A stretch of DNA of 64,000 nt from the NCBI RefSeq assembly GCF_010747415.1, contig NZ_JAAGNZ010000005.1:1-64000 (forward strand), read 5' to 3'. The DNA is from Spirosoma agri (GTDB lineage Bacteria; Bacteroidota; Bacteroidia; Cytophagales; Spirosomataceae). A program made the translations under genes and the position numbers. Within the stretch, counting starts at the first letter, position 1, and each line of letters opens with the position of its first letter. The notes below the pieces were generated by a model. It was not told where the DNA came from, searched no databases, and saw only the letters and a list, made by a program, of their open reading frames with translations. Shown here in pieces: positions 41,831 to 51,132 of the stretch.

Positions 41831-44800
41831 ATGGTCAGAAGTGCTTCTCACACCGATATTACGTTCGTTGAAGTTGACTTCGATCCATTTGTAGGGCCTG
41901 AACTTTTGCGACTGGCTCCAGTTACGGAGTCACAGGAAGAAATATGGACATCCTGCCAACTGGGTGGCGACGATGCCAGTAGAGCCTATAATGAGTCGGT
42001 TTCACTAAAGCTCAACGGAACACTAGATAAATCTGCTCTGGAACGGGCTTTGCTGGCACTGGTCCGTCGCCATGAATCACTGCGCTCATCATTCAATGCT
42101 GATGGAACACAGGTTTGTGTGTTTCAGGTTGTGCCGATCCAGTTAGCATACATCGACTGCTCCGATGAACAGGAAGCGAAGCAGAAACAAACGGTAGCTA
42201 CCTATATACAACAGGATGCCCTTCATGTTTTCGATCTGCTGAACGGACCGTTGATAAAAGCCGGTCTGATAAAAGTAACTTCTACAGAGCATCTGCTCAT
42301 TATAACGGCTCATCATATCGTTTGTGATGGCTGGTCAATAGGCATCCTGCTCCAGGATCTGAGCGAGTTGTACTCTGCCTATGCAAAAGGCATCGTACCT
42401 AACTTGCCCGAGCCTTCGCAGTACAGCGATTACGCGGTTGAGCAAGCTACATTTATTGAGAGTCCGGAATACCGACGGATCGAGAAGTTCTGGGTTGACC
42501 AATACCGTGAGTCGGTGCCCGTCCTTGAGCTGCCAACGGATTTCCCCCGACCAGTCATGCGCACCTACAAAAGTAATCGGCGCGACTATCCGCTAGACGA
42601 TGCTTTAGTGCTGTTGGTGAAACAGATGGGTATAAAAGCCGGGAGTAGTTTTGTAACAACCCTGATTGCCACAGTTGAGGTGTTACTGCACCGGCTCTCC
42701 GGGCAGAATGACATTACGCTGGGGTTGCCCGCTGCCGGTCAGTCGGCTACTGAACACCTTCGGTTGGTTGGGCATTGTGTAAATCTGATGCCGCTACGCA
42801 GTTCCTTACGACCGGAGCAAACGTTTCAGTCTTTTCTGACGCAGTGTAAAGAGTCCGTACTCAATGCGTATGAGCATCAGCGGTTAACATTTGGTAGCCT
42901 ACTCAAAAGACTACCGATTAGTCGGGATGCATCGAGAGTGCCATTGGTGCCGGTCATTTTCAATGTGGATATTGGGCTGGATAATGGCGTCGATTTCTTT
43001 GGGCTTGAGCATGTACTGCTCAATAACGCCCGTGAGTTTGAAACCGTTGATCTGTTCATCAACATCAGCGGCTCGTCGGCAACGTCGCTGACCCTGGAAT
43101 GCTCGTACAATACGCAGCTATTTCAGCCTGATACGATTGATCGGATGGTGGCTGAGTTTACCAGTATCCTGGAAACTGTGGTCGCCAATCCGGGGGTGCG
43201 TATTGATCATATCCCATTAACCGATCAGCGCGACCTGCTCCGGAAACTAACGCAATGGAACAACACCGTTGCCGACTATCCAGAGAATACCGCCCTACAC
43301 GAATTACTGGCGAAGACGGCGGCTTTATACCCTGAAAAAACGGCACTGATATCGAATGGGCAGCACCTGAACTATCAGGTATTGACTGAATCCGCCAATC
43401 AGGTTGCCCGATCCATTCAGGCCAGTGGAATAAAGGTTGGTGATGTAGTCGGCGTGATTTTAGACCGATCGCCCGAACTGCTCATTACCTTGCTGGCTAT
43501 ACTCAAGGCTGGCGCAGCTTATGTTCCCATCGATCCTGCTTACCCGCAGGATCGTATTGCGTTTATGCTCGACGATTCGTCAGCACAACTGGTCATTACC
43601 GCCAAAAAATACGCTGGACGGATGGATCATCGATCCAGAGAGGTTGTCATTGAATCGCTGCTGGCGCAATCCCAGACTCTTTCTAAAGCCGAACCCACCG
43701 TCACTGTTACGGGTAAAGACTTGGCTTACATATTGTATACGTCAGGCTCTACGGGTCGCCCTAAAGGCGTTTTGATCGAACACAGAAACCTCGTCAACCT
43801 CCTGTATAGCATGATTACGCTGCCCGGTATAACGGATCAGGATGTGCTGTTGGGCGTTACGACGGTTTCCTTTGATATCGCTGGTCTGGAATTGTATCTG
43901 CCACTACTGGTAGGAGCAACGTTGGTGCTGACTGATGCTGAAACCGCAAAGGATGGCCGGGCCCTTCTGGACGTTCTCAAACAGCCGGTCAAAACTGGTG
44001 CCTCAATGGTTTCGCAAATAAGCATTATGCAGGCGACGCCAGTAACCTGGAAGATGATGCTGGCTGCCGGTTGGGACGAGAAGTTGCCGCTCAAAGTGCT
44101 GTGTTGTGGCGAACCTATGTCAAAAGACCTGGCTCAGAAGCTTACGGCACGGTGCAGCTCGCTCTGGAACATGTACGGGCCAACCGAAACAACCATCTAC
44201 TCGACAGGTAAGCAGATTCTGGCGACTGACGAAATTATCACGATTGGCTGGCCTATTAACAACACGCAGGTTTACATTCTGGATGAACAACTAAATCCGC
44301 TCCCAGAAGGAATTGTTGGGGAACTCTATATTGCTGGCGATGGCGTAGCACGGGGTTATCTGAACCGACCCGAGTTGACAACCGAAAAGTTTGTCCCGAA
44401 TCCATTTGCCGGCCGGGGAGCCGGTAAGATGTATCGAACAGGTGATTTGGGTAAGTTCATGGCCAATGGCGAGATCCATTGCCTTGGCCGAAGTGATCAG
44501 CAGATAAAGATCAGGGGCTATCGGGTAGAGCCGGGTGAGGTAGAACAGGCATTACGGGTTCAGGATGACGTCAAGGAAGCGGTGGTGATCGCGCGCGAAG
44601 ATCGGCCCGGTGACCAGCGGTTGGCCGCCTACGTTGTTATGAATACGATCATAACCGACGCGCTATTTGCCGCGATGGTCGTGACATGGCGTTCGAAACT
44701 GCTGGCGGTTCTGCCCGATTACATGGTTCCATCCGACTTTGTAAGCCTGCCGGAATTACCCGTTACGCCCAACGGTAAGATTGATCGAAATGCCCTGCCC

Positions 44801-45898
44801 AAGCCGGATAGTGCGTTGCGGTCGTCGGACAAGGGATTTGCCGAACCTACTACCGAAGCAGAAAAGCTGATTACCGACATCTGGGCGGAGGCACTTGGTC
44901 TTGGAAGAATCGGTATCCATGAGGATTTTTTCGAGTTGGGGGGGCACTCAATGATCGCGGTTCAGGTTATGACGCGTCTTGAAAAAGAGACCGGGCGACG
45001 ATTGCCTTTATCGACCCTTCTGACGTATCCGACAATTCACAAACTTGCTCAGCTTCTTCAGGAAAACAAGCCGGTAACGAAGTGGAAATCGCTGGTGCCG
45101 ATTAAACCACAGGGCAACAAAACACCGATTTACATAATCCATGGCATTGGCCTGAATCTGTTAAATTTCAGTAGTTTTCTGGCGAATATGGACCCTGAGC
45201 AGCCTATATATGGGCTACAGGCGCGGGGGCTGGATGGTATCGACGAGCCGCTGGATACGATGGAAGGCATCGCGTCATTTTATAATTCGGAGCTATTGGA
45301 TCAGAATCCTTCGGGACCATACGCCATCGCTGGCTATTCGTTTGGTGGCTACGTGGCCCTTGAGATGGCTCGTCAGTTGAAAGCAATGGGCAAAGAAGTG
45401 AAAATGCTGGCCATGCTCGATACCAATGCGCAGGAGTGGGAGGCAAATTATTCGCTGGTAGACCGGCTAAGTCGTAAAATTCTTCGGCAGTTTCCCAAGA
45501 TGATCTGGTTCGCTAAATCGCTGTTGAAGCATCCTGTCTCGACTATTCGTTATCAGCAGGAGTATATTGAACGTCAGGTCAATGGTTTGCTTAAGACAGT
45601 TGGTTTGCGGGATGAACCCGAACCAGAAAAAGGACTTGATTTACTGAGTCTCATTATCGAAAAACACGAGACCGCGTACCAGAATTACACCATGAAGCCA
45701 TATGACGGGATTGTCGATCTCTTCAAGGCAAAAACCCGGCTCTATTTTGTTGATGACAATAAATTTCTGGGCTGGAAAAAATACGCCTTAAAAGGCGTTC
45801 GTGTACACGACGTTCCCGGCGACCATGAAATGATGTTGTTACCCCCTAATGACAAGGTTTTTGCCCACGTATTGCAGAAAGCGCTGGATAACCATTGA
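41831..45898 (+). CDS. NRPS: C-A-PCP-TE termination module
   Basis: A 1355-aa protein starting immediately after the preceding stop (TGAATG), so the two proteins are translationally coupled. Condensation domain: HHIVCDG at 161-167. Adenylation: YTSGSTGRPKGV (~635), SFDIAGLELY, MYGPTETTIYST, A10 NGKIDRNALP. PCP: ELGGHSM, Ser1040. Thioesterase: GYSFGG with Ser1170 and a likely catalytic His1332 in PGDHEMM. It would join a second amino acid to the beta-amino acyl chain from the upstream protein and release the product by hydrolysis or cyclisation. The A-domain pocket resembles glycine-type codes (inference). Confidence 0.94.
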   Translation: MVRSASHTDITFVEVDFDPFVGPELLRLAPVTESQEEIWTSCQLGGDDASRAYNESVSLKLNGTLDKSALERALLALVRRHESLRSSFNADGTQVCVFQVVPIQLAYIDCSDEQEAKQKQTVATYIQQDALHVFDLLNGPLIKAGLIKVTSTEHLLIITAHHIVCDGWSIGILLQDLSELYSAYAKGIVPNLPEPSQYSDYAVEQATFIESPEYRRIEKFWVDQYRESVPVLELPTDFPRPVMRTYKSNRRDYPLDDALVLLVKQMGIKAGSSFVTTLIATVEVLLHRLSGQNDITLGLPAAGQSATEHLRLVGHCVNLMPLRSSLRPEQTFQSFLTQCKESVLNAYEHQRLTFGSLLKRLPISRDASRVPLVPVIFNVDIGLDNGVDFFGLEHVLLNNAREFETVDLFINISGSSATSLTLECSYNTQLFQPDTIDRMVAEFTSILETVVANPGVRIDHIPLTDQRDLLRKLTQWNNTVADYPENTALHELLAKTAALYPEKTALISNGQHLNYQVLTESANQVARSIQASGIKVGDVVGVILDRSPELLITLLAILKAGAAYVPIDPAYPQDRIAFMLDDSSAQLVITAKKYAGRMDHRSREVVIESLLAQSQTLSKAEPTVTVTGKDLAYILYTSGSTGRPKGVLIEHRNLVNLLYSMITLPGITDQDVLLGVTTVSFDIAGLELYLPLLVGATLVLTDAETAKDGRALLDVLKQPVKTGASMVSQISIMQATPVTWKMMLAAGWDEKLPLKVLCCGEPMSKDLAQKLTARCSSLWNMYGPTETTIYSTGKQILATDEIITIGWPINNTQVYILDEQLNPLPEGIVGELYIAGDGVARGYLNRPELTTEKFVPNPFAGRGAGKMYRTGDLGKFMANGEIHCLGRSDQQIKIRGYRVEPGEVEQALRVQDDVKEAVVIAREDRPGDQRLAAYVVMNTIITDALFAAMVVTWRSKLLAVLPDYMVPSDFVSLPELPVTPNGKIDRNALPKPDSALRSSDKGFAEPTTEAEKLITDIWAEALGLGRIGIHEDFFELGGHSMIAVQVMTRLEKETGRRLPLSTLLTYPTIHKLAQLLQENKPVTKWKSLVPIKPQGNKTPIYIIHGIGLNLLNFSSFLANMDPEQPIYGLQARGLDGIDEPLDTMEGIASFYNSELLDQNPSGPYAIAGYSFGGYVALEMARQLKAMGKEVKMLAMLDTNAQEWEANYSLVDRLSRKILRQFPKMIWFAKSLLKHPVSTIRYQQEYIERQVNGLLKTVGLRDEPEPEKGLDLLSLIIEKHETAYQNYTMKPYDGIVDLFKAKTRLYFVDDNKFLGWKKYALKGVRVHDVPGDHEMMLLPPNDKVFAHVLQKALDNH

Positions 45899-45899
45899 C

Positions 45900-45929
45900 G
45901 AAAAAGCTGGCTTAAACGCCAGCTTTTTC
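45900..45929. terminator. Shared terminator overlapping the cupin stop codon
   Basis: GAAAAAGCTGGC-ttaaac-GCCAGCTTTTTC is a perfect 12-bp stem. It sits one base after the NRPS stop and contains the stop and last codons of the convergent cupin gene. A/T runs on both ends suit both directions. Confidence 0.85.
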
Positions 45930-46805
45930 CTGTAAATTGATGAGCTGCCCCAGCATTTTTGTGTACAGCAAAGCCGGACCAGCTATACCAGGACGATATT
46001 TCTTCAACGACAGATAGTTGTCTTTAGCAAAGTCATTCCAATTAGACGCATTCAGATGAACACGTCCCAGTGATATGCACGGTTCGTGAATTTGCGTCGT
46101 ATGCCACCATTTTGTCGGAAATAGAATCGTTTCGCCCTGTTCAACAGTTACGCGTAATGGTGTCGCCTTTTTGAATAGTGGGTACTTTTCATAATTAGGG
46201 TCGAAAACGTTCACCTGAGAGATCTTTGCATTCTCTTCCCTTGGATACATGAAAGGCGTCTGCTCCGGTGGATAAAGAATAAAATCTTTTGATCCGTACA
46301 ACTGTGTGATTTGTGTGTGCAGAAACAGCGCGTCAACGTGAAGGAATGGGAAATAACCACCGTTGCCGCCCAGGAAAATCTCGTAGACTTCCGTTCCGTT
46401 AAGCATGAACTTGGGCAGCAATGGATGCTTGATACGGTCTGATTTGGCGTAAATTATTTCGGGCTTTAAATCAGCTAACAGTTCAGGAGCCCGATGTTCG
46501 ATATTAAAGTTAAATGGATACGGGGCTGGATTTTCTGGAGTAGATTTTAGCATTAGATCCACGTATTCGGGTAGTGAATACGTTTTTCCTTTGATCTCTT
46601 TAGTTATGTGGCTATAATTCTTTTTAAAGAATTCCGGGCTAAATTTCCCCATTGCTTTCCAGTCTTTGGTTGCATCGGTCAACACAACAGGAATAGCCGG
46701 TTCGATATATTCATTAATAAGCTCCTGCCGGGAAATATTGCTACGCTTGTCTATTTTCGTTATCGTATTGTTAGCCGTCTTAGAGGCTATTGATTGAGTT
46801 TCCAT
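45912..46805 (-). CDS. JmjC-like cupin (cupin_8) putative hydroxylase
   Basis: A 297-aa protein of the cupin_8/JmjC family, probably an Fe(II)/2-oxoglutarate oxygenase. The metal triad is visible: His156-x-Asp158 in FLHVDALFLH and His235 in KWWHTTQ. Family landmarks include PVVLTDATKDW near the N-terminus and FILYPPEQTPFMYP. The gene faces the NRPS genes and lies last in a minus-strand set with the flippase and glycanase-like gene (94-base gap). It could hydroxylate the peptide product, a sugar or a protein; no evidence separates these. Confidence 0.75.
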   Translation of the reverse strand: METQSIASKTANNTITKIDKRSNISRQELINEYIEPAIPVVLTDATKDWKAMGKFSPEFFKKNYSHITKEIKGKTYSLPEYVDLMLKSTPENPAPYPFNFNIEHRAPELLADLKPEIIYAKSDRIKHPLLPKFMLNGTEVYEIFLGGNGGYFPFLHVDALFLHTQITQLYGSKDFILYPPEQTPFMYPREENAKISQVNVFDPNYEKYPLFKKATPLRVTVEQGETILFPTKWWHTTQIHEPCISLGRVHLNASNWNDFAKDNYLSLKKYRPGIAGPALLYTKMLGQLINLQEKAGV

Positions 46806-46898
46806 ACCAATTAATTGTTTGAAATCAGAAGATTATTCAGGTGCTGGTAATGCTGTTACGATGCTAATTATATGCTGACCATTTTTGATGAATAGGTA

Positions 46899-48338
46899 CT
46901 ACAGGAGTGCCTGTTTATACTCCTTAATTTCCGTAAAAGAGAGCTTATAAGCCAGTGTTAATACGGCATAGGTTAGACCACCTAAAAGAATTTCTATTAC
47001 TGTGTTCATCAAGCTAATGTTGCCCGCAAATTGCTTGTAGGAATAAACAACACTAACCATAATTAAACAAAAGATAGTGGGCTTAATAATATCCTTCAAA
47101 AAGCTGCCAAAGAAGTCTCCGATCAGGTGCTGGACAAGAATAAAATTGCCGATCAGGTTAAATAGAGTGGCGAGCAAAAAGGCTACAGCGATCCCCATAA
47201 CGCCCCATGAATGGCCAAGCCAATAGACCAGGGGGAGTTTTACCAGCAACGTAGCGAAATTCAGATAAAACAACAGATTCGGCTTTCCTTTTGTAAAAGC
47301 CAGCGTAAACAGGGGATGGCTTAGGCAGGAAAGAATGGCTACGAAGACAAACAGATAGATCAACTCTACTGTCTTGTCCCAACCCGGACCGTAAATTAGA
47401 GGTACTACACTATCGGCGGTGATAAATAAACCAGCCAGCAACGGCATATTGCAATAGCTGATAAAATCAAGAATTTTTAAGTACGATCTTTTCAGGCCAG
47501 CTACATTATCTTTCATTTTAGCCAGAATAGGATAGGCCACTTGCAGGATAATAGGGTTGAGTTTTGATGTTGGATAGACTGCTAATTGATAAGCAATTGT
47601 GTAGTAGCCAAGCATTTTCACGCCGAGCATTCCACCGATAAAAATAGTGTCAGAATTGGCCTGCATGAATCCCAGGAGGCCATCGGCCAGGTTGAAGAAA
47701 CCGAAACGTAGGTGCTCTTTTATATTACTAAGATCGAAGGCTAGCGTAGGGATGAAAAACCGAATGCCAAAAGCAATTTGCAGGACTACTTTAATGGCCT
47801 GCATGACCAGGGAGCCAATTATCAACGATAATTCTTCATAGCCACTATAGGCTAGCCCAATCGTTACGCCGGAGCCCGTAACTGTACCAATTATATCAAT
47901 AATAGCGATCGATTTGAACTTCAATTCTTTCTCTAAAAGAAACAAATAAAGCTGACCGAAATAAACGATTAAAAAATAGCACGACGAAAACTGTAATACT
48001 CGACCCAGTTTTGGCTCGTTATAAAAGGAGATAATATAAGGAGAAGTAAATTGAATGATAATAAAAATGGCGAACCCAACAAGTAAATTTAGAAAGTACA
48101 AAGTTGACAAAACCTGTCGGTCACTTTCCTGCTTATAGATGATTGAATTTGAAAAGCCGAGGTTAGAAAATATCTGAAAAAAACCAATGATTAATGTACT
48201 GATGCTTACAATACCGAACGATGTTGGTTCAAGCAGGCGGGCCAATACGGCTACCTGTACGAATTGAAATAGGGTTGATATGGTAGTGGCTATGGTAATC
48301 CATTTCCCACCGTTCATTGCTTTACTCGTGTTACTCAT
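46899..48338 (-). CDS. Polysaccharide flippase (Wzx-like, MOP family)
   Basis: A 479-aa integral membrane protein with about 12-14 helices, starting NGGKWITIATTISTLFQF and containing RLLEPTSFGIVSISTLIIGFF, the common N-terminal pattern of Wzx/TuaB-type translocases. It would flip undecaprenyl-linked repeat units across the inner membrane. It lies 41 bases downstream of the glycanase-like gene on the same strand, so they are probably one operon. A role in exporting the peptide product is possible but unproved. Confidence 0.88.
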   Translation of the reverse strand: MSNTSKAMNGGKWITIATTISTLFQFVQVAVLARLLEPTSFGIVSISTLIIGFFQIFSNLGFSNSIIYKQESDRQVLSTLYFLNLLVGFAIFIIIQFTSPYIISFYNEPKLGRVLQFSSCYFLIVYFGQLYLFLLEKELKFKSIAIIDIIGTVTGSGVTIGLAYSGYEELSLIIGSLVMQAIKVVLQIAFGIRFFIPTLAFDLSNIKEHLRFGFFNLADGLLGFMQANSDTIFIGGMLGVKMLGYYTIAYQLAVYPTSKLNPIILQVAYPILAKMKDNVAGLKRSYLKILDFISYCNMPLLAGLFITADSVVPLIYGPGWDKTVELIYLFVFVAILSCLSHPLFTLAFTKGKPNLLFYLNFATLLVKLPLVYWLGHSWGVMGIAVAFLLATLFNLIGNFILVQHLIGDFFGSFLKDIIKPTIFCLIMVSVVYSYKQFAGNISLMNTVIEILLGGLTYAVLTLAYKLSFTEIKEYKQALL

Positions 48339-48379
48339 ATGTGTATTACTTGTACTTGCCTATAGATGCAGCGAATCGT

Positions 48380-50695
48380 CTACCGGTTTTTTATAATCTT
48401 CTTTACTGATCGCGCTTCGCCCTGTCGTATGTCGAGCACATAAAGACCGTATGGCAGCGTACTCAGATCTACTTTTTCCTTAAATGTCCGCCCGGATTTA
48501 GGGTAGCCTAGCTGCAAACGTTGCCGTCCCGCCGTGTCATAAACGGTTATGTCTACAGGGATAGTCGCTCCATTGTCGAGCACCAATTCAACAAAATCGG
48601 TCGTTGGATTTGGGTAGACCAGTAGTCCACTTAAATCGGCTGATTCCTGAGTGGATTTGGAAGAAGGCATGACGAATACAGGCGTTTCGCTCACGTTTAC
48701 GGTAATCGTTCCCGACGTGCTTATTTGGGTCGTTTGTGTCATTACATCGCTGCCCACTTTCGGAGTGCAGACCTGAACGGTATCCCCTTTGCTTACGGTC
48801 AGTTTGTACGTTCCCGTTCGCCCGCGTTCATCGGGTATGAGCATTACGTAAGCCGATCGCCCATCCAGTTCGTAACGGTCCACCACTGGATCAGTGCTGA
48901 TTGTCTCTTTATAAAGGAAGTTACCAAGTAGCTGACGAGCCTGGTATAAATAGTCGGCCGCTGGTTTCCGGGTTTTGTCGCCATTCACTAAACCCATCGA
49001 ACTGAACTGCGTTGCGACCTGTAGGTTGTCGTCGTAGAGCTGGTAGAAGAATAGTCGGTCGATCCCAACTCTCGTGTAGAGCAGCGCGGTGCGGAGAATC
49101 CAGTCGGCTTGTGTTTCCAGTACGCTTTTATTGCCGATCACTATCGCTTTGAATGGGCTGCCCTGGTTAACATCGTACCCGGCTTCTGTAATCCAGACCG
49201 GAACATCGTTTGCCGACTGGTGGGCCAGTGCCACAAAGGCAGCCGCCTGTTCACCTACACCGGCTAGTTCTGGAGCAGCACCACGGCTCCCACCCCCGCT
49301 TTGCGATGATTTGGCATCGTTGGCGTACAAGTGCTGGTTAATAACATCCCAGCAAAGATTCACCCGACCATCGGGCAGGTAACCTCTGTATTCCCGGCAC
49401 CAGTCAATCATGGCCCGAACATAATCCGTTGTCGAAGCGGCCAGGCCACCAATTACGACGGTCATCATCGGATCGGCATTTTTCACGCCAACGCCTGCCC
49501 CGAGCGTATTCTTATGGCCGTCATAAAAAGCCGACAAGTTGGCGGCATATTCGCGGCCTGACTGATACGCATTTCGGCCTTTCCAGGTCTTATCTCGCTC
49601 ATTCTCGCATTCGATGTAACGGATCAATCCCGTACCAATTTTAACTCGGTTGGTGCCAGCCCAGGTCGTCACATCGCTAACCTTCACCAGTGATGAGCTT
49701 ACGTTCTTATTGCTACCGTATCGGGCTGCAAACTGAAAACCAAGTTTAGCCTGCTCTATGTACGATTTGGGGGCTGATAGATCGCTGCCATACGGTGCTG
49801 GTACGTTTTCGTGATCGCGGCCGCCTTCCGGATACGTTTCTTCCAGCCATTTAGGAATTGTTTTAATACACGCTAAAACCTCAATGCCTTCCGTTTTACA
49901 GCGTTCGTAGATCGCGTCGTAATTCCAGCTGCCGCTACCCGTTGGGTTGAACGTATAGCTACCTTTGGTAGACTCCAGTTTTTCCCAGTCGATATAATGG
50001 CGAACGGACGAAAATGCCTTCATGGCATTGACCCGGCTGTCATCGACCTGCCACGGAGAACTGCCTTCCTCAAAATTCCATTCGAATACGTTGACGCCCA
50101 ACGCCTGCTGGAAAGGAGTGGACCGTACAGGAGTAGGTGAAATGGGCACCTGGCTGGCCTGATACGAGCCATATAATTCCATTTCGGTTGGGTAGGCTCC
50201 GGACGTATTGATGACCAGGTAACGTGCACCCGTTACTGCCGTTTTTAGGTTGAATTCATCGGGCTGGGCAGGATTGGGACCTACCCATGACTGGTATCGT
50301 TCCCCTGTGAAGCGAGCGATCGGGATTCGTTCCCACTTATCCGTAATGATCGACAATATCATCGGTGCATCGGCGTTTGTGCCTGCTCCATCATAAAAAC
50401 GAATACTCTCAATGCTCATTGTTTCTCCGTTGAGCAGGGGGTAATAAGCGTCGTAATTCGTTATTAATTTATTCCAGCCCGTGTTTACACTCGTTTCAGT
50501 TATGCCATCAAACAGTCCGTCAAGTCCATTGCTGACATTGTTTACCTGATACCAGCGTTTGGGATCGATTGCTATTTTGCTCGCTGAGTTCATGGTCATT
50601 GATGTTGCTGAATGAGGAATCGTAGGTTCTCCCGTTCGGGCAAAAATCAATAGTGCAATGAAGGCAGCTGGCACTGTAAGAACTGTTTTTTTCAT
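48380..50695 (-). CDS. Secreted glycosidase-like protein with T9SS sorting domain
   Basis: A 771-aa secreted protein. A signal peptide (KKTVLTVPAAFIALLIFA) is followed by a beta-sandwich-like discoidin-type region (about 40-180). A TIM barrel follows (about 200-580) with acid/base candidate Glu in YIECENERDKTW and nucleophile candidate Glu in VWITEAGYDV, the pattern of GH5/GH39-type clan A enzymes. The C-terminus (LLVYPNPTTDFVELVL, then LPYGLYVLDI and KKIIKNR) is a type A T9SS sorting domain. It may trim or release the locus polysaccharide at the surface. An alternative ATG lies at 50713. Confidence 0.78.
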   Translation of the reverse strand: MKKTVLTVPAAFIALLIFARTGEPTIPHSATSMTMNSASKIAIDPKRWYQVNNVSNGLDGLFDGITETSVNTGWNKLITNYDAYYPLLNGETMSIESIRFYDGAGTNADAPMILSIITDKWERIPIARFTGERYQSWVGPNPAQPDEFNLKTAVTGARYLVINTSGAYPTEMELYGSYQASQVPISPTPVRSTPFQQALGVNVFEWNFEEGSSPWQVDDSRVNAMKAFSSVRHYIDWEKLESTKGSYTFNPTGSGSWNYDAIYERCKTEGIEVLACIKTIPKWLEETYPEGGRDHENVPAPYGSDLSAPKSYIEQAKLGFQFAARYGSNKNVSSSLVKVSDVTTWAGTNRVKIGTGLIRYIECENERDKTWKGRNAYQSGREYAANLSAFYDGHKNTLGAGVGVKNADPMMTVVIGGLAASTTDYVRAMIDWCREYRGYLPDGRVNLCWDVINQHLYANDAKSSQSGGGSRGAAPELAGVGEQAAAFVALAHQSANDVPVWITEAGYDVNQGSPFKAIVIGNKSVLETQADWILRTALLYTRVGIDRLFFYQLYDDNLQVATQFSSMGLVNGDKTRKPAADYLYQARQLLGNFLYKETISTDPVVDRYELDGRSAYVMLIPDERGRTGTYKLTVSKGDTVQVCTPKVGSDVMTQTTQISTSGTITVNVSETPVFVMPSSKSTQESADLSGLLVYPNPTTDFVELVLDNGATIPVDITVYDTAGRQRLQLGYPKSGRTFKEKVDLSTLPYGLYVLDIRQGEARSVKKIIKNR

Positions 50696-50713
50696 TGTTG
50701 AGGGTAAATTCAT

Positions 50714-51132
50714 TCGGTGGGATAGCCAGTTGATCATCAGTTTGTCAATAGTACGGGCTGATACGTCTAGCCTATCAGACATTTCGGTTTATAAGCGGGT
50801 TATCGTACCAACAAAACGGATCTGGCACGAACGACGGGTCACTGCTTGGAAACAGGCCTGCCAGGTGTAAAGCGGGCTTGTTCATACGTCCAGGTAAAAC
50901 CAGTCGTGTAGAACTATATTTTTGTGTAATACTTCGTAATGAAGCGGCCTTATTTACCTTTAAAGCTGCGTGACGTTGTTACCGTATTGTATAGTTATGA
51001 CTATGAGGACACTGTTTCGTCACCCATTAGTAGAAGGAATTAATGTAGGTGAAATAGCTTACTAGTCAGACTGTTAGCTTTGTGTCAGAGTTGATTGATA
51101 GGGTTACTTTTGGCTGAAATTCAGAATTGATT
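50714..51132. other. Intergenic stretch between the glycanase-like and PPTase genes
   Basis: 419 bases without a convincing gene. It must hold divergent promoters. On the plus strand three TAnnTTTG matches occur (50917-50924, 51075-51082, 51105-51112); the last has the best spacing to the PPTase start. Confidence 0.45.
51079..51112 (+). promoter_or_regulatory. Candidate promoter of the PPTase gene
   Basis: TTTG (51079-51082), 22 bases, then TACTTTTG (51105-51112), giving a start about 14 bases before the ATG at 51133. The spacer is slightly longer than the usual 19-21. Confidence 0.45.
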
